From: Loripinus fragilis
Taxonomy: Eukaryota > Mollusca > Bivalvia > Lucinida > Lucinidae
Direction: 5' to 3'
Assembly: GCA_964019695.1 (NCBI GenBank)
Contig: OZ026520.1
Coordinates: forward strand, 26,818,120-26,882,119
Length of the DNA: 64,000 nucleotides
Shown here: piece after piece, positions 1 to 10,800 of the stretch
Numbering within the stretch: the stretch's first letter is position 1
How the letters are laid out: every line of letters starts with the position of its first letter
Notes under the pieces: model-generated
Seen by the model: only the letters and a program-made list of their open reading frames with translations
What the model was told of the DNA's origin: nothing
Database searches by the model: none
Translations under genes and position numbers: made by a program

Positions 1-95
1 ACATTAATTATCCGTTTTCCATCCATATTTAGAGTCGCGTTACTCAAAATGTTTTTATCTACCACCCACCCACGCTTTACACCGAAAATGCTCAT
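1..95 (-). CDS. partial open frame downstream of capsid-type gene
   Basis: An ATG at 95 on the minus strand opens a frame that has no stop before the window edge (31 codons seen). It starts 13 bases after the stop of the 109-753 gene on the same strand, a compact spacing typical of viral or Polinton gene clusters and unlike the surrounding host DNA. The visible part begins MSIFGVKRG and contains a short motif, LNMDGKRIIN, of the kind seen in tail- or fibre-like proteins of phages and some Polinton-type elements; that resemblance is weak. Function unknown; the rest lies outside the window. Confidence 0.4.
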   Translation of the reverse strand, partial: MSIFGVKRGWVVDKNILSNATLNMDGKRIIN

Positions 96-108
96 TTTAT
101 ACGAATAA

Positions 109-753
109 TTATATAATTTCTAACACACAATTAATTGGCAATCCATTGTTGTTTATTCTCTGACCATTCTTATCACAAACGCTTATACTTAATTCTAAAA
201 TATCACCATGTGCCAATTGTTTGTATTCTGGATTACTAAAATGCGTATGAACAATATCACCAAATGATTTATTCTCAACAGAAACAACACCAAGGATATT
301 ACAAGGAGCACCATCAAAGAAATTGTAAGCACTATTTATCTGCTCAAGATGAACATATAGTTGTTTATAAGGCGCAAAATTTAACGGTATTTCCCACTCA
401 TATGTTTGATTTGCGTTTAATCGTCTTTTATTTCTGAGGCCTAACATTTCCTTTAATCCTTTGCTTATTTTTAAATCAACGGGTGTTGTCAAGAGCACTA
501 TGCCGTTTGTTTCATTTACAGATAATGTAATATTATTACTTTGAAATATATCTGCTATTTGTTGGAAACTGTAAAGTCCTGAAGCTAAACGTATTGGCCT
601 ATCTGTTTCTTTTTGGATATATTCATCAATCAAATTATACCAACCAATAGTATAAGTAAAACTCTTCAACCCGATTCTCTTAATACCATATTTGTTATCT
701 ATATATTGTTGCAAGTTTATTGTCTTATTAATATTAGAAATTGTATGATACAT
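109..753 (-). CDS. capsid-type structural protein of a Polinton/adintovirus-like element (probable)
   Basis: An intact frame of 214 codons with an ATG start and an AT-rich, TATA-like upstream stretch (minus-strand TATAATTTTTTATTTATC just before the ATG). No signal peptide, membrane segment or enzyme motif is visible. The second half (about residues 120-214) has alternating strands, an LYVHLEQ-like strand near residue 133, and a C-terminal block with GDILELSISV and a final LPINCVLEI strand. That layout matches, from memory of the general family, minor-capsid or penton-like proteins of Polintons/Mavericks and adintoviruses integrated in invertebrate genomes. It is intronless and closely followed by another frame on the same strand, which also fits an integrated element. 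There is no internal stop, so it may be a recent insertion. The family call is an inference; an unrelated selfish-element protein is possible. Confidence 0.5.
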   Translation of the reverse strand: MYHTISNINKTINLQQYIDNKYGIKRIGLKSFTYTIGWYNLIDEYIQKETDRPIRLASGLYSFQQIADIFQSNNITLSVNETNGIVLLTTPVDLKISKGLKEMLGLRNKRRLNANQTYEWEIPLNFAPYKQLYVHLEQINSAYNFFDGAPCNILGVVSVENKSFGDIVHTHFSNPEYKQLAHGDILELSISVCDKNGQRINNNGLPINCVLEII

Positions 754-1470
754 TTTTGATAAATAAAAAATTATACCTATTTAAATTCTTCAAAATTTAT
801 AGATAGTATAAATGAGAAAATATACTTCAGGGACTGATCGAATCAAGACCCAAACCCCAAACATTTCTGAGTCTGAGCTTTCTCGCAATGGGCAGGTAAG
901 CCTGAAAGTGGGTTTGGGGTTGTGGGTTTAAAGGCCAAACCCACTTTTATTAGTCTAAACCCACTGGCTCACTTTTCATTTTTACAATTTTTCCGAGGTC
1001 ACTCTGGTAGGTGTTTTTTTTATGTGGGGAGAAGCTAAAAAAAATTTTAGGGTGTTCTATACCCGTGGGATATTGTGTCTCCAATGCATTGTTAGTATTG
1101 TAGACATTTCGAAAAGCCAAGACTTAAATAATCAGGACCTTGAGCTAGCAATTTTCTAGTACAGGAGTTGATTGAACATATATGCCAGAAAGGCCCAAAT
1201 ATTTGCAGGCATTTGCTTTTTAGGCTATAGAGCTTATCAGCGTATGCGATAGAATCTTCTTGGATATATTTTATTCAGTAGAACACTTTTAAAATTTTAT
1301 ATCAGCAATAAGTTCTCATGGAAACTGCCATCCAGCCCTTAGAACCATGTTACTCTCATACAACATGCACCAATTAGCTAAATGCTACTAATTGGCTGGT
1401 ATATATTGACAGTTCATCTAATAGAAGCAAAATTCATACTTAGGCTACTGTTAAAGAACACATTTAGATA
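754..1470. other. non-coding flank of the viral-like genes
   Basis: No gene is supported here. The first ~60 bases are very AT-rich and probably hold the promoter of the minus-strand gene at 109-753. I could not find a terminal repeat marking the element's right border. A small GGGTTTGG/CCAAACCC-rich patch lies at 846-975 and is listed separately. Confidence 0.5.
846..975. repeat. iterated AAACCCAC / GTGGGTTT word patch
   Basis: Within 130 bp the word AAACCCAC or its complement recurs at least five times in both orientations, separated by unrelated short spacers. This is one of several word-iterated patches in the window. Confidence 0.5.
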
Positions 1471-1547
1471 GTTTGTTTGTTTGTTTGTTTGTTTGTTTGT
1501 TTGTTTGTTTGTTTGTTTGTTTGTTTGTTTGTTTGTTTGTTTGTTTG
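1471..1547. repeat. (GTTT)n microsatellite, ~19 units
   Basis: A pure GTTT run of about 77 bp. It sits exactly where the 3' tail (AAAC repeats, read antisense as GTTT) of the adjoining minus-strand SINE should be, so it is most simply an expanded SINE tail. Confidence 0.9.
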
Positions 1548-2098
1548 ATATGATTCTGTACGTCCAAGTCCACATTTAAGCTATGTCCTGACGAGTCTTC
1601 CTGGGTAAAACAAGTACTAAGCAAGGATCAATGTGGTTTGCTCAAGGACACAACGCGGTGATGCTGGCAAGGAGATGATGCATTGATAAGTTAGGGGTCT
1701 TTCATGCAAACCAAATATCTAAGTGTCTTGATCCACATCTGAATTAAGGGTGAGGTTGGCGCCGTTAAACCAGTTTAAGCCCGCCAGTAAAATATTTTAC
1801 TGACCGTTCCAAGCGGTACTTCTTTTGTGGATCTTTTATGTTTTTGTTCTGTCTTGTGTTTGCTATGTCTTTGTGCGCGTCTGTTTATATGTGCTTTGTG
1901 GTCACCTGCTGGGAAAGGGCTGACCTCTTGGCTCTAGTTTGTGGTGTCTACTGTGAGTTTGTCACTTTCCCATTGGTATCCTGGGTCAGGTGTGGTACTT
2001 GATTGTATCTATTCCTGATCTTTGCACCCTTACTTACTTTGAAACCGCAATCCCTCGATCTTGAGACAAGCATTCTACCAATGAACCGTCGCACTCCC
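1548..2098 (-). mobile_element. tRNA-derived SINE, minus strand, split by another retroelement
   Basis: Bases 1548-1671 match the tail and body of the SINE seen complete at 61467-61671 (GATTC.TTACGTCC, ACTAAGC.AGGAT, CTCAAGGACACAAC). The match resumes at 2042-2098 with the tRNA-like head, ending at GCACTCCC. The 370 bp between are a copy of the retroelement 3'-end family, so this SINE was interrupted after it inserted. Both halves are more diverged than the SINE copies at 59 and 61 kb. Confidence 0.75.
1672..2041 (+). mobile_element. 3' end of RT retroelement, 5'-truncated copy nested in SINE
   Basis: Near-identical in order and wording to 23674-24041 and 58733-59100: GATGATGCATTGATAAG at the start, AAGCCCGCCAGTAAAAT in the middle, and TTACTTACTTT at the 3' end. 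All copies share the 3' end and differ at the 5' end, as expected for target-primed reverse transcription. It interrupts the SINE at 1548-2098. Confidence 0.75.
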
Positions 2099-4621
2099 TA
2101 CTTTTAGATAGCATATTCAACGAATGATATGCTATTCAACAAATGGTATGCTGTATTATACTTACATATAGCGCAATTGAATGTTTTATCACTGTCTGAG
2201 AAGTATTGTGATTTTTTAAAGCAAAAGACTTATGATTTCTTATGGACACTGTTGATATAAAGAGAATGGCAGATTAATTGAAAATGCATACATTCTTATT
2301 TCTTAAATTAATGCATACTTTCTTGGCATATTATATAAGTCTATTGTTGGTGATGGTAATAATACTTAACAGAGTGTCTTCTTTACAGTGCTTCCATGAA
2401 AGTTTTATCTTTTGTTTTAATAGGTTATATACTTTTTGTCTCTTTATTCTGTTGTTTAACATTCATCTATTTTAATGTACATGGACTATTTATTATATAT
2501 ATCTATATCAGCTATATTAATTTACAGGACTTGAGTCATAATTCGTTCGAAATGAGACTAACCTACTGCAATGGTACTATGGCAGAAATCGAAATTGGCT
2601 ATTTTAGCACTATTTGCTTAAATTAAGTGTGCTCTTATGACTGCACATTTTACTCTAACCTTTCCAACACTCGAAAATACTTGTAAAATCTATTTAGCAG
2701 TAATTTGAATGCCATCTGGTCAAATATGGTCTGACCTTATTCTGTCTGTTGAAGTTTTATCAATTTAAAATGGTATCGCAAATAACAATTGAAAGATTCC
2801 TAGGAAATGATCGCATCATTTGTGGTCACTGCTATGCCAAGTAAAACCCACCCTTAAGAATGATTTCAACCTCCAATTAGTTTAACAGAAATGTTTCATT
2901 TTAAAAAACCCATCCACTTTTAAGGTTTACATTTCTTCAGCAAATGCCACTCTTTTTTAAGCATAAATGGTTACAGAATCATATATTGCTATATATTTAT
3001 TGGAACATATGCATCATTTTACTTCAAATATTAAATGCTTGATGCTAACTGGATTGCCAGCAAATATATGCTTTCTACAAGAGAATATGGCCAGGAAAAG
3101 TCACAGGCACAGACTGTCGACTGACCCATGACACCATGAGTAATGGAGACAGATAGCCACGACTTATTTAAAGTACAGCAACCAGCAACCATTTTGCCTT
3201 TTTGCTGAACGAGGGCATCAAGAACCAAATTAGAAACAATGGCCCAAAACAAAACTTCTATAACCACTGGGAGCAACAACAAAGTTTCCACCATCAACAC
3301 AGCATTTCAGTAATTCATAGCTATTTTATCTCAATGAACCTGATTTGAAAAATATGTTATTTATTATATACGAGTCTCTTAAGTGTGGACTGGTTTGACA
3401 TAAAGCTTTGGTTGCTTTTAATTAGCTGTTTAGATTTTGTTTACGATTAAAAGAAAAATGCAAACACCTTAATCTGTTCAGATGTTCAGGCTCAGTTGTA
3501 TGCTGAAAGCAGTTGATGCAAATATATGACCATGACATATATATTTCTTTAGTTATATATGTTACTTTAACATATTTGATAGAACAAAGGAATGTATCCT
3601 AGCTGAGACGTTGCATTAAATTTATCATTCTTTATAAATTTTATAACAAACAACTGATAAAAAATAGCGAAGAATGTGTGGCTGTTTTAAGCTAAGAAAT
3701 ATAAACGTTCTTTAAAAGAAAATATACATCCATATTCACATATAGCCTCTTATTTAGAATAGATAAATTTTATTTTGGAAAATGGTTATTTCGTTTCTAT
3801 GAAACACATCTGTCCTAGTGATGTAAAGTGTATGAAATTGTCAATGAGCAATATTTGTTTATCTTTAGCTTTGTTATATACGTGACTTATTGAAAATCGA
3901 ACAACAAATGATATTTTACACCAGAAACACTATCAAGTACTACTATTAAGTCGAGCGCCATCAAACAATTACCAGAAGGTGTATAAAAGCTTATAGAAAT
4001 AATTGCCTTCTTAAATCCAAAATGTTAATATTCCTAACTATATTATGTTTTTTCAGAGTTCACATAATTGAACATTTTATATATGACACAGTATTTGTGA
4101 TAAAACATATCTGTTTGCATTTTTGAAATTGGCATTAATTGGTCTTTTGAATACCTGTTGTCACAAACTAAAATACTTATAATAATTTTGGCAACTGCTA
4201 CTATTTAACCAAATTTCGTGGAATGTAAGGATATAGTTGAAATGTAACGTAAATTACGTTATGATGGACCCAAACAACTATTAAAAACATCAATATGTAT
4301 AGATAATAATATGTTCTTACAATTTACATAACTGTTTTGTTCATTTAAACATTTCAACTGTTACCTAGACAGACGTATTTACATACTTTTGTTTTTAAGA
4401 AAACGAGGGGTAACGTAATTAACGACCATTTTGTAGACTTTCACTAGCCTAAATTTAATACACCCACCTGGACTGTAGACTACTAGCATATACCTATCCA
4501 AAACAAGCATCAACACATCTGGCCTAGATCATATAGGGTAAATCAAAAATGTGGATCTTGGATTCCGGACTTTGTTATCTACAGTGACCAACAAATATTC
4601 TGATCAAATAGGCTAATAATG
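2099..4621. other. AT-rich intronic or upstream DNA with no supported gene
   Basis: Scanned on both strands for exon-like segments. Short open frames exist (for example near 2396-2626 and 3031-3300), but they lack splice signals joining the LamG gene and have low-complexity, TTT-rich codons. No repeat family recognised. Confidence 0.5.
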
Positions 4622-4634
4622 AGTTGATTGATTA

Positions 4635-4673
<39 letters not shown>
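4622..4673. repeat. (GATT)n microsatellite abutting exon 1 acceptor
   Basis: About twelve GATT/GATTA units end eight bases before the acceptor AG (4680-4681) of the first LamG exon, so the tract that should be pyrimidine-rich is GATT repeat. Confidence 0.85.
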
Positions 4674-4681
4674 TGATGCAG

Positions 4682-4881
4682 GTGGTGTAAAATTTGTAGC
4701 TGATCTTGACGCCAGGAGATTTGAACTCGATACGAAAAGTTATTTGCCCGCAGACCACGCATTAAACTACGTTGACTACACTGACGGCTTGGTACATGAA
4801 GTAATCGTACAGCGTTCAGCTGACGGACGTAACGTCACCATGCAGATGTACACAGAAGGAGCAGATGCGAACCAGTCCAAG
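4682..4881 (+). CDS. LamG gene exon 1 in window (phase 1 to 0)
   Basis: Acceptor GATGCAG, donor AAG|GTATGT. The 66 complete codons read KFVADLDARRFEL ... DGLVHEVIVQRSADGRNVTM, the central strands of a LamG domain with its typical DG-x-x-H turn. The first two bases complete a codon begun in an exon outside the window. No suitable exon was found between 1 and 4680. Confidence 0.85.
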
Positions 4882-7800
4882 GTATGTACTTAATAAATAT
4901 ATAGAGGAAAAGCGAACTGTGTTTCCATGTTATGATAAAATGGTGTCACGAATTAATGGTGGTGATTCGATAAGCAACGAGTCGGCTGAAATATTGAAAT
5001 AATTATGGCTGAATATCTACCAATGAGCAGATCTTCACAAGTATAAGCTTTTCAAAAAAAAAAGGCTGACAGTCGTTTAACCCTATCATTGTATGTATTC
5101 TGCACACTGTATGCTCTTGAGCTTGTCCATGTACATGTGTGCTGAGTTCTGATTATTAACATCCCAGCCATCCCAAGGTCTATACCTTATTGTCCGGTAA
5201 AGTCCCGTATGCCCGGAAAATCGTGTCACGAATTATGGTGATGATTCGGTAAACAAGTCCGCTAGACGAGTTGTCTACTGAATCACCTGAGGGCGAGTGA
5301 CCCGAGGGCGGGATAATTCACGTGATTGTCATCATTTATATATGAATGTATAAATACGCACTATTTATCATCTTGCATTGTTAAAATGTTATTTTTCTTT
5401 TTTTTTTCTTCATTAAAACAATACTGGAAGCTATATAATACAGTAAAACCTGTCTTAAGCGGCCACTTAAAAGGAAGATCGAAAATTGTTTTAAGACCGA
5501 TCATTGCAAAATGCAGGTCAACAGTATTGCAGAATGCGCCAATGGGAGCATTCTGCAAATACTTTCGACCTTCATTAAGCTACCATTTGTCAGTTAGATC
5601 ATTATTTTGTCTATTTTTGAGTGGCCGCTTAAGATACAGAACATAAAAACACTAGTGAATTGTCGCTTGTTACTGTCATGCCAGTCAAGAGTGACAGTGG
5701 CGTCATGTTTTGTTTACAAAGTTATCAGGACTTATAATCGATAGATCACTAGTGTATTAATCCTATCAACAGGATAGGATTAATACACAAGTAATCTATC
5801 GATTCACGTTAGCTCAAGTGGAGTAAACATTTCTGTTATACTGAAGAATTGTAAACAAAATAATACGTCACTGTCACTCTTGACTGGCAGGACAGTAGTC
5901 GTACATTCACAGACACGATGTTATGTGATTTATTTTTGTTAACCAGTGTTGTAGTTTTTTTTAATATTATTCAATCATTGCTGTTTACAGTTTTATGAAA
6001 ATCACGTTTTATTTTCATTTTATAAATTTCTTTTTAAACATGTTCAATAATTGCAACATCTCATGAAATGGTGCCGTTACCACCCAACTGGCGAATTCCT
6101 TTTGAAGTGTCTTTCGTTGGCGGACTAATGGTGGTCCACTAATATATGCTTACTTGGTTCATTTTCTTTCAGGCAGACAATTACGCATCAGTGTCTCACA
6201 GCTGGGCAGCTGATGGTTTGATGGGGATGTTCAGACTAAACAACCCAAAATATATTTACATTGGGAACAACGGTATGATTTCTTAATAATGTTTGGCCAA
6301 ATTTTGCACGCCATACTTACAGTTCTTTTCTGTAGGCCTCGATGCGAGAATTTCCGACAAAACGAGACTCAAACCAGTCTCCTCAGCTACAGAGACTAGC
6401 TAGAAAAGTGAAATTTCGCTTGTAGCAAATTTTTATATGATACTTTCTAATAAGCGAATGACAAAGGGGTGATCAGACTGCGCGGATGCGCAGGCTGCTC
6501 TGCACCTTTGTTGTTCGCAAACCCCCGAAGACAGGTTTCCTAACGTCGAGGTCCATGTTACAATGTAGAATGGCCTTTTACTTTTAGGGGCTGCTGGTCC
6601 ATATTTTAACATTACAATAGAATATTGTTAATATACTGAACAAAAGTGAAAACGCTACACCTGAATTGTTTGCCATCTATATATATAATTATGCAAACCA
6701 AGAATGCACTGGAAGGTGTATCTTAATGTTCAAATACTGGGTAATGCATAACAGTAAAAGTTTTACGGATGTTGTCACAAGGAAACACATGAAAGCCATT
6801 TAAATGTGACAGGGGTCCGTTTTTTTCAGGTTGCCAATTTGAACGGAAATCTAACACAATTTAGGCCTTCAGAAATCCACTACCTATGAGATCCGACTGC
6901 ACGAAATGTGACAACCAGAAAAGTGAAGGACTTATCTCAAGTGTGTTTTGATCGTTTAGAAAAGCAATCTTAAAAGGCGGATTTTCACTCAAATTGCCAA
7001 GTTTAAAATTTTAACGCTGATATCTCCATAGGAAAATCAATGTGTTGTTGCATCTTAGTATGAGGACATTATTAGTCGAGATATGGTAAAAACAATGTTC
7101 TGAGAGGACTACCTGATTTGGCAAAAGAAAATTTTCGAAAATCGTGATAAATCGAAGATTACCAAACATTTAATATTCCCTATTTGTTTTTGTCAAAGGG
7201 AGATAATTTTCAATATTTTACAAATTCGCTAAATTCGAAATTGATTTCTGAGCTTGTTTGAAGTGATTAAGCAGTTTTCTTGTGTCTTTATGCAACATAA
7301 TTAAGCCCAATTTTGATAAGCATAACAATTTTAATTTGCGCATGCGCAATAGCAAATTTCAGTGAATAAAGCTTTAAACACTTAAAGGAGCATAACTCAT
7401 ACATCAAACGAGACAAATTGCTGGAGTTTCGACGAATCGTTTGCTGGATGTCTGGGCAACATTATTAAGCTTTAGTAAATACTTTTTGTCCAATACTTTC
7501 TCATAAAATATAGATAATTGTAGTGTAGCGTTTTCACTTTTGTTCAGTATAGTTTGACTATAACCAACAAAAAGAACAGTAATAAATGGACTTCGATGCG
7601 AGAAAGCCTGAGTTTGTTGAATGCGAATTACAAAGGTGCAGACCAGCCTGTGCATCCAGTCTCATCAGCGCATTTTTTTTTCTCTACTGTCTGCCAAAAC
7701 TGGCTTCGCGCAAAATTTCTATATTCTAGCCAGTCACTGTTGTTGGTTTGAGTCTTTCTTGGTCAAAAACACCGGTTTCCTCGCATCGCGGCCCAAATAT

Positions 7801-10800
7801 GGGGTTAAGCATAAAAAACACCAAACTTGATTCTGGTTTAAAGGGCGCATTCTATTAGTTTTTAGGTGTTGTTACCATATTGGGATCTGAAATTATCGGA
7901 ACAGCATGGACTACATACGAAAAAGAAACTGGGGGGGGGGGGGGGGGGTGGGGTTGGGATGCAGCCCCAATCATTCAACAACCAGAACATTTAGCCTTAG
8001 TCCTACGCAATAAACTGCACTCGGTTACCGGAAGTAATCACGATAAGGACGATAGGAAACAGTATTGCATGTATTTGATGAACATGTGAATGGTTGTCTA
8101 AATGTGTTTGTGTGTTTTTCCAGACACTTCAAGTTCCTATAGAGGATTTGAGGGTTGTATTACACACATGCAGATAGATAGTTTCTATCCCCTAAAGGAA
8201 GCCTTCCAGATTCCCACACCAAGTTATGTTCATATGTTCCCTAGTAAGTATATTTTCAATTTCAATTGCACTGTCATCTATAAAGACGTCACTTCTGGTC
8301 AAAAAGTACTGCATCACAAACACAGACCAAACATAAACAAGAGCTCCGCCAGCGGCGCAAAATACGCCCGTTTGCTAAGACAGTGGGGCATCACATTCAC
8401 ATTTAGAAGCGAGGAACATTCATTATTGTGGCTGACACATCATCCTGACTAAATTCTGCGTGACTGATGGAATATGCAAGAATGTAAATTATACAAAATT
8501 TTAGACAATAATCAAACTGATATTATTGAAGCTTTTAACTCTACCTCCAGATATTTAGATGACTTATTTAATATTGATAATCCTTATTTTGAACCAATGG
8601 TAGGTCAGATATATCCCACTGAACTTCAGTTAGATAAGGCGAATTCTTCTGATACTGAAGCTCCGTTTTTGGACTTGAACTTGTCAATAACAAATGACAT
8701 AGTTTCTTCTAAAATTTATGATAAACGGGATGATTTTAATTTTGAAATAGTAAATTTCCCATTTCTTGATGTTCCTCGCTCTCCTTCCTATGGTGTATAT
8801 ATTTCTCAGCTTATTCGTTTTGCTAGAGTGTGCTCTAATGTCGATGACTTCAACAACAGAAACTTATTTTAACTGCTAAATTATTAAAACAAGGTTATAG
8901 ATATCATAAAATTCGAAAAGCATTTTCTAAATTCTACCACAGACACTCAGAGTTAATTGTTAAATACAACATTGGGTTAAAAACTCTTCTGCAACAAGGC
9001 ATATCAGAACCTATATTTTATGGTGATTTAGTCTATAAATTCAAACGAATTGTTGGAAAACCTAATTTTAGTGATCAATTCAAAAAGATAGTAAAACGTT
9101 ATATATAAGGGTTGGATATAATTTGGATATCATGCGACAGTCTGCATGCCTAGTTTTAAACCCAATCATGGTTTATAGCTATGGTTTCCTCTTTAATTGC
9201 ACGACGGTGGGTCAGGCCTCAGACTCTAGGATGGCTCTGACATAAAGCTTTAATCGGTGGGTTGGTGCCTGATGCTTATCTGTAGCTGGACCCACCGTGG
9301 CTCAACTTGAGGTTTTCTTTAGCTCTGACTATCTGTGAGTCATGAGCCCTTTTCTTTGTTTCATCATGGGGTGTTAATTTGATTAGAGTGTTTTCCATGA
9401 TGATACATTGCATTAGTTAGATGGCCTCAATGCGAGCTGAACATTTCTTGTACTTCAACAGCAGCAGAATCTAGGGCAAAGATTTGGTACCAGTAAAATG
9501 CATTTAAGCCCTCCAGTGGCTTGGGCTGCTGTCCGTTCTAAGGCGGTGGTTCTGTTGTTGTTGACTTTTTGTTTATTGTTACTCCCATTGTGGGAGTCTG
9601 TAATTGTTCTATGTTTTGTTGTAGGTTACTTTATGTCCATTCTAGTATTGCAATCATCTTGATGGGGAAGAGAGAGCTGATTGCTTTGCTTAATTTGTCT
9701 TCCTGGTGTCTCGTGATTGTTGAGCAGCTCTTCCTTGCGGTGCCACGGGGTTGTCTGCAGATTGTGATTGTGGTATTTCCTGATCATACTCACTTACTAT
9801 TTTTTAAAAAAGCATAAAAACACAACCAAAGGGCCATAGCCCAGAGAAAGAAAGCAACCATAATTGTACACGACACATGATCTTGACCTGAAACACATTA
9901 AAGTTTCATGAAGATTTCTCAAACAGTTACTGAGTTATGGAGCGTACAAAAACAATTAAAAAAATATGGAAAAAATAAAGCGGCATAACTTGGAAACTAA
10001 ATATGGAGGGACAATCATTCTTGCAGGCTACACATTGTCTTTACCTTATACACATTCCTGTGAAATTTCATGAAGGTATCCCCAACGATAACCGAGTTAT
10101 GGGGTATACAAGAATGAAAATTACACAAATTAAGCAAAACAAAAACAATCAAAGGACCATAACTCTAAAACGAAATAATGGAAAGTAATCATAAGTGTGT
10201 GCGACATTTCGTCTTGACCTATAACACATTCTTATGAAGTATTATGAATACATAATATAAAGGTTACTGTCAGTTATGATGCGTACAAGATTTTTTTTAT
10301 ACAATAATCAAAAGGGGCATAACTCTGATACTAAGAAAGGGGGAATAACCAACCATTCTTGTATGCAACACATTGTCTCGACCTAATACTCATTCCTATA
10401 AAGTTGCATGAAGATATCCCAAATGGTGTGTTCAAGAATATTTGGGAAAAATAATCAAAGGGGCATAACTTAGAGGCTAAAACAGGGGGAACAACCATTT
10501 TTGCGTGTTACACATCGTCTGTACTGCTATGACATAAAGCCGGTCAGGACGAAAGAGGGGAAATCTTATTGGAAAATTTCTTTAGGCGATGACGATGCTA
10601 CCAGGGAAAAATAATGCACACAACTAGTAATAACCTTCAGTACTTTATGTACTAAAAACATCGACAACACATTAATGATACAACGACACCACCTACGCTA
10701 TTATTTCTGGGTAGTTGACCATCCTATACTACGGCAAGTTGCCACTCTAAGATAGTTTCTATAAGAATCAATCTTAGAGTGTCCTGCTCTAGACGTACGT

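Noticed and set aside
5326..5646. 106-codon + strand open frame
   Set aside because: Mostly MITE sequence (5439-5640) with a poly-T start; the same text occurs at 38748.
6820..6850. TTTTTTTCAG acceptor-like site in the intron before exon 3
   Set aside because: The following sequence lies inside the TIR element at 6633-7551 and does not continue the LamG reading.
8102..8452. A 116-codon open frame covering exon 3
   Set aside because: Only 8124-8243 is exon; a consensus GTAAGT donor ends it and the rest of the frame is intron.
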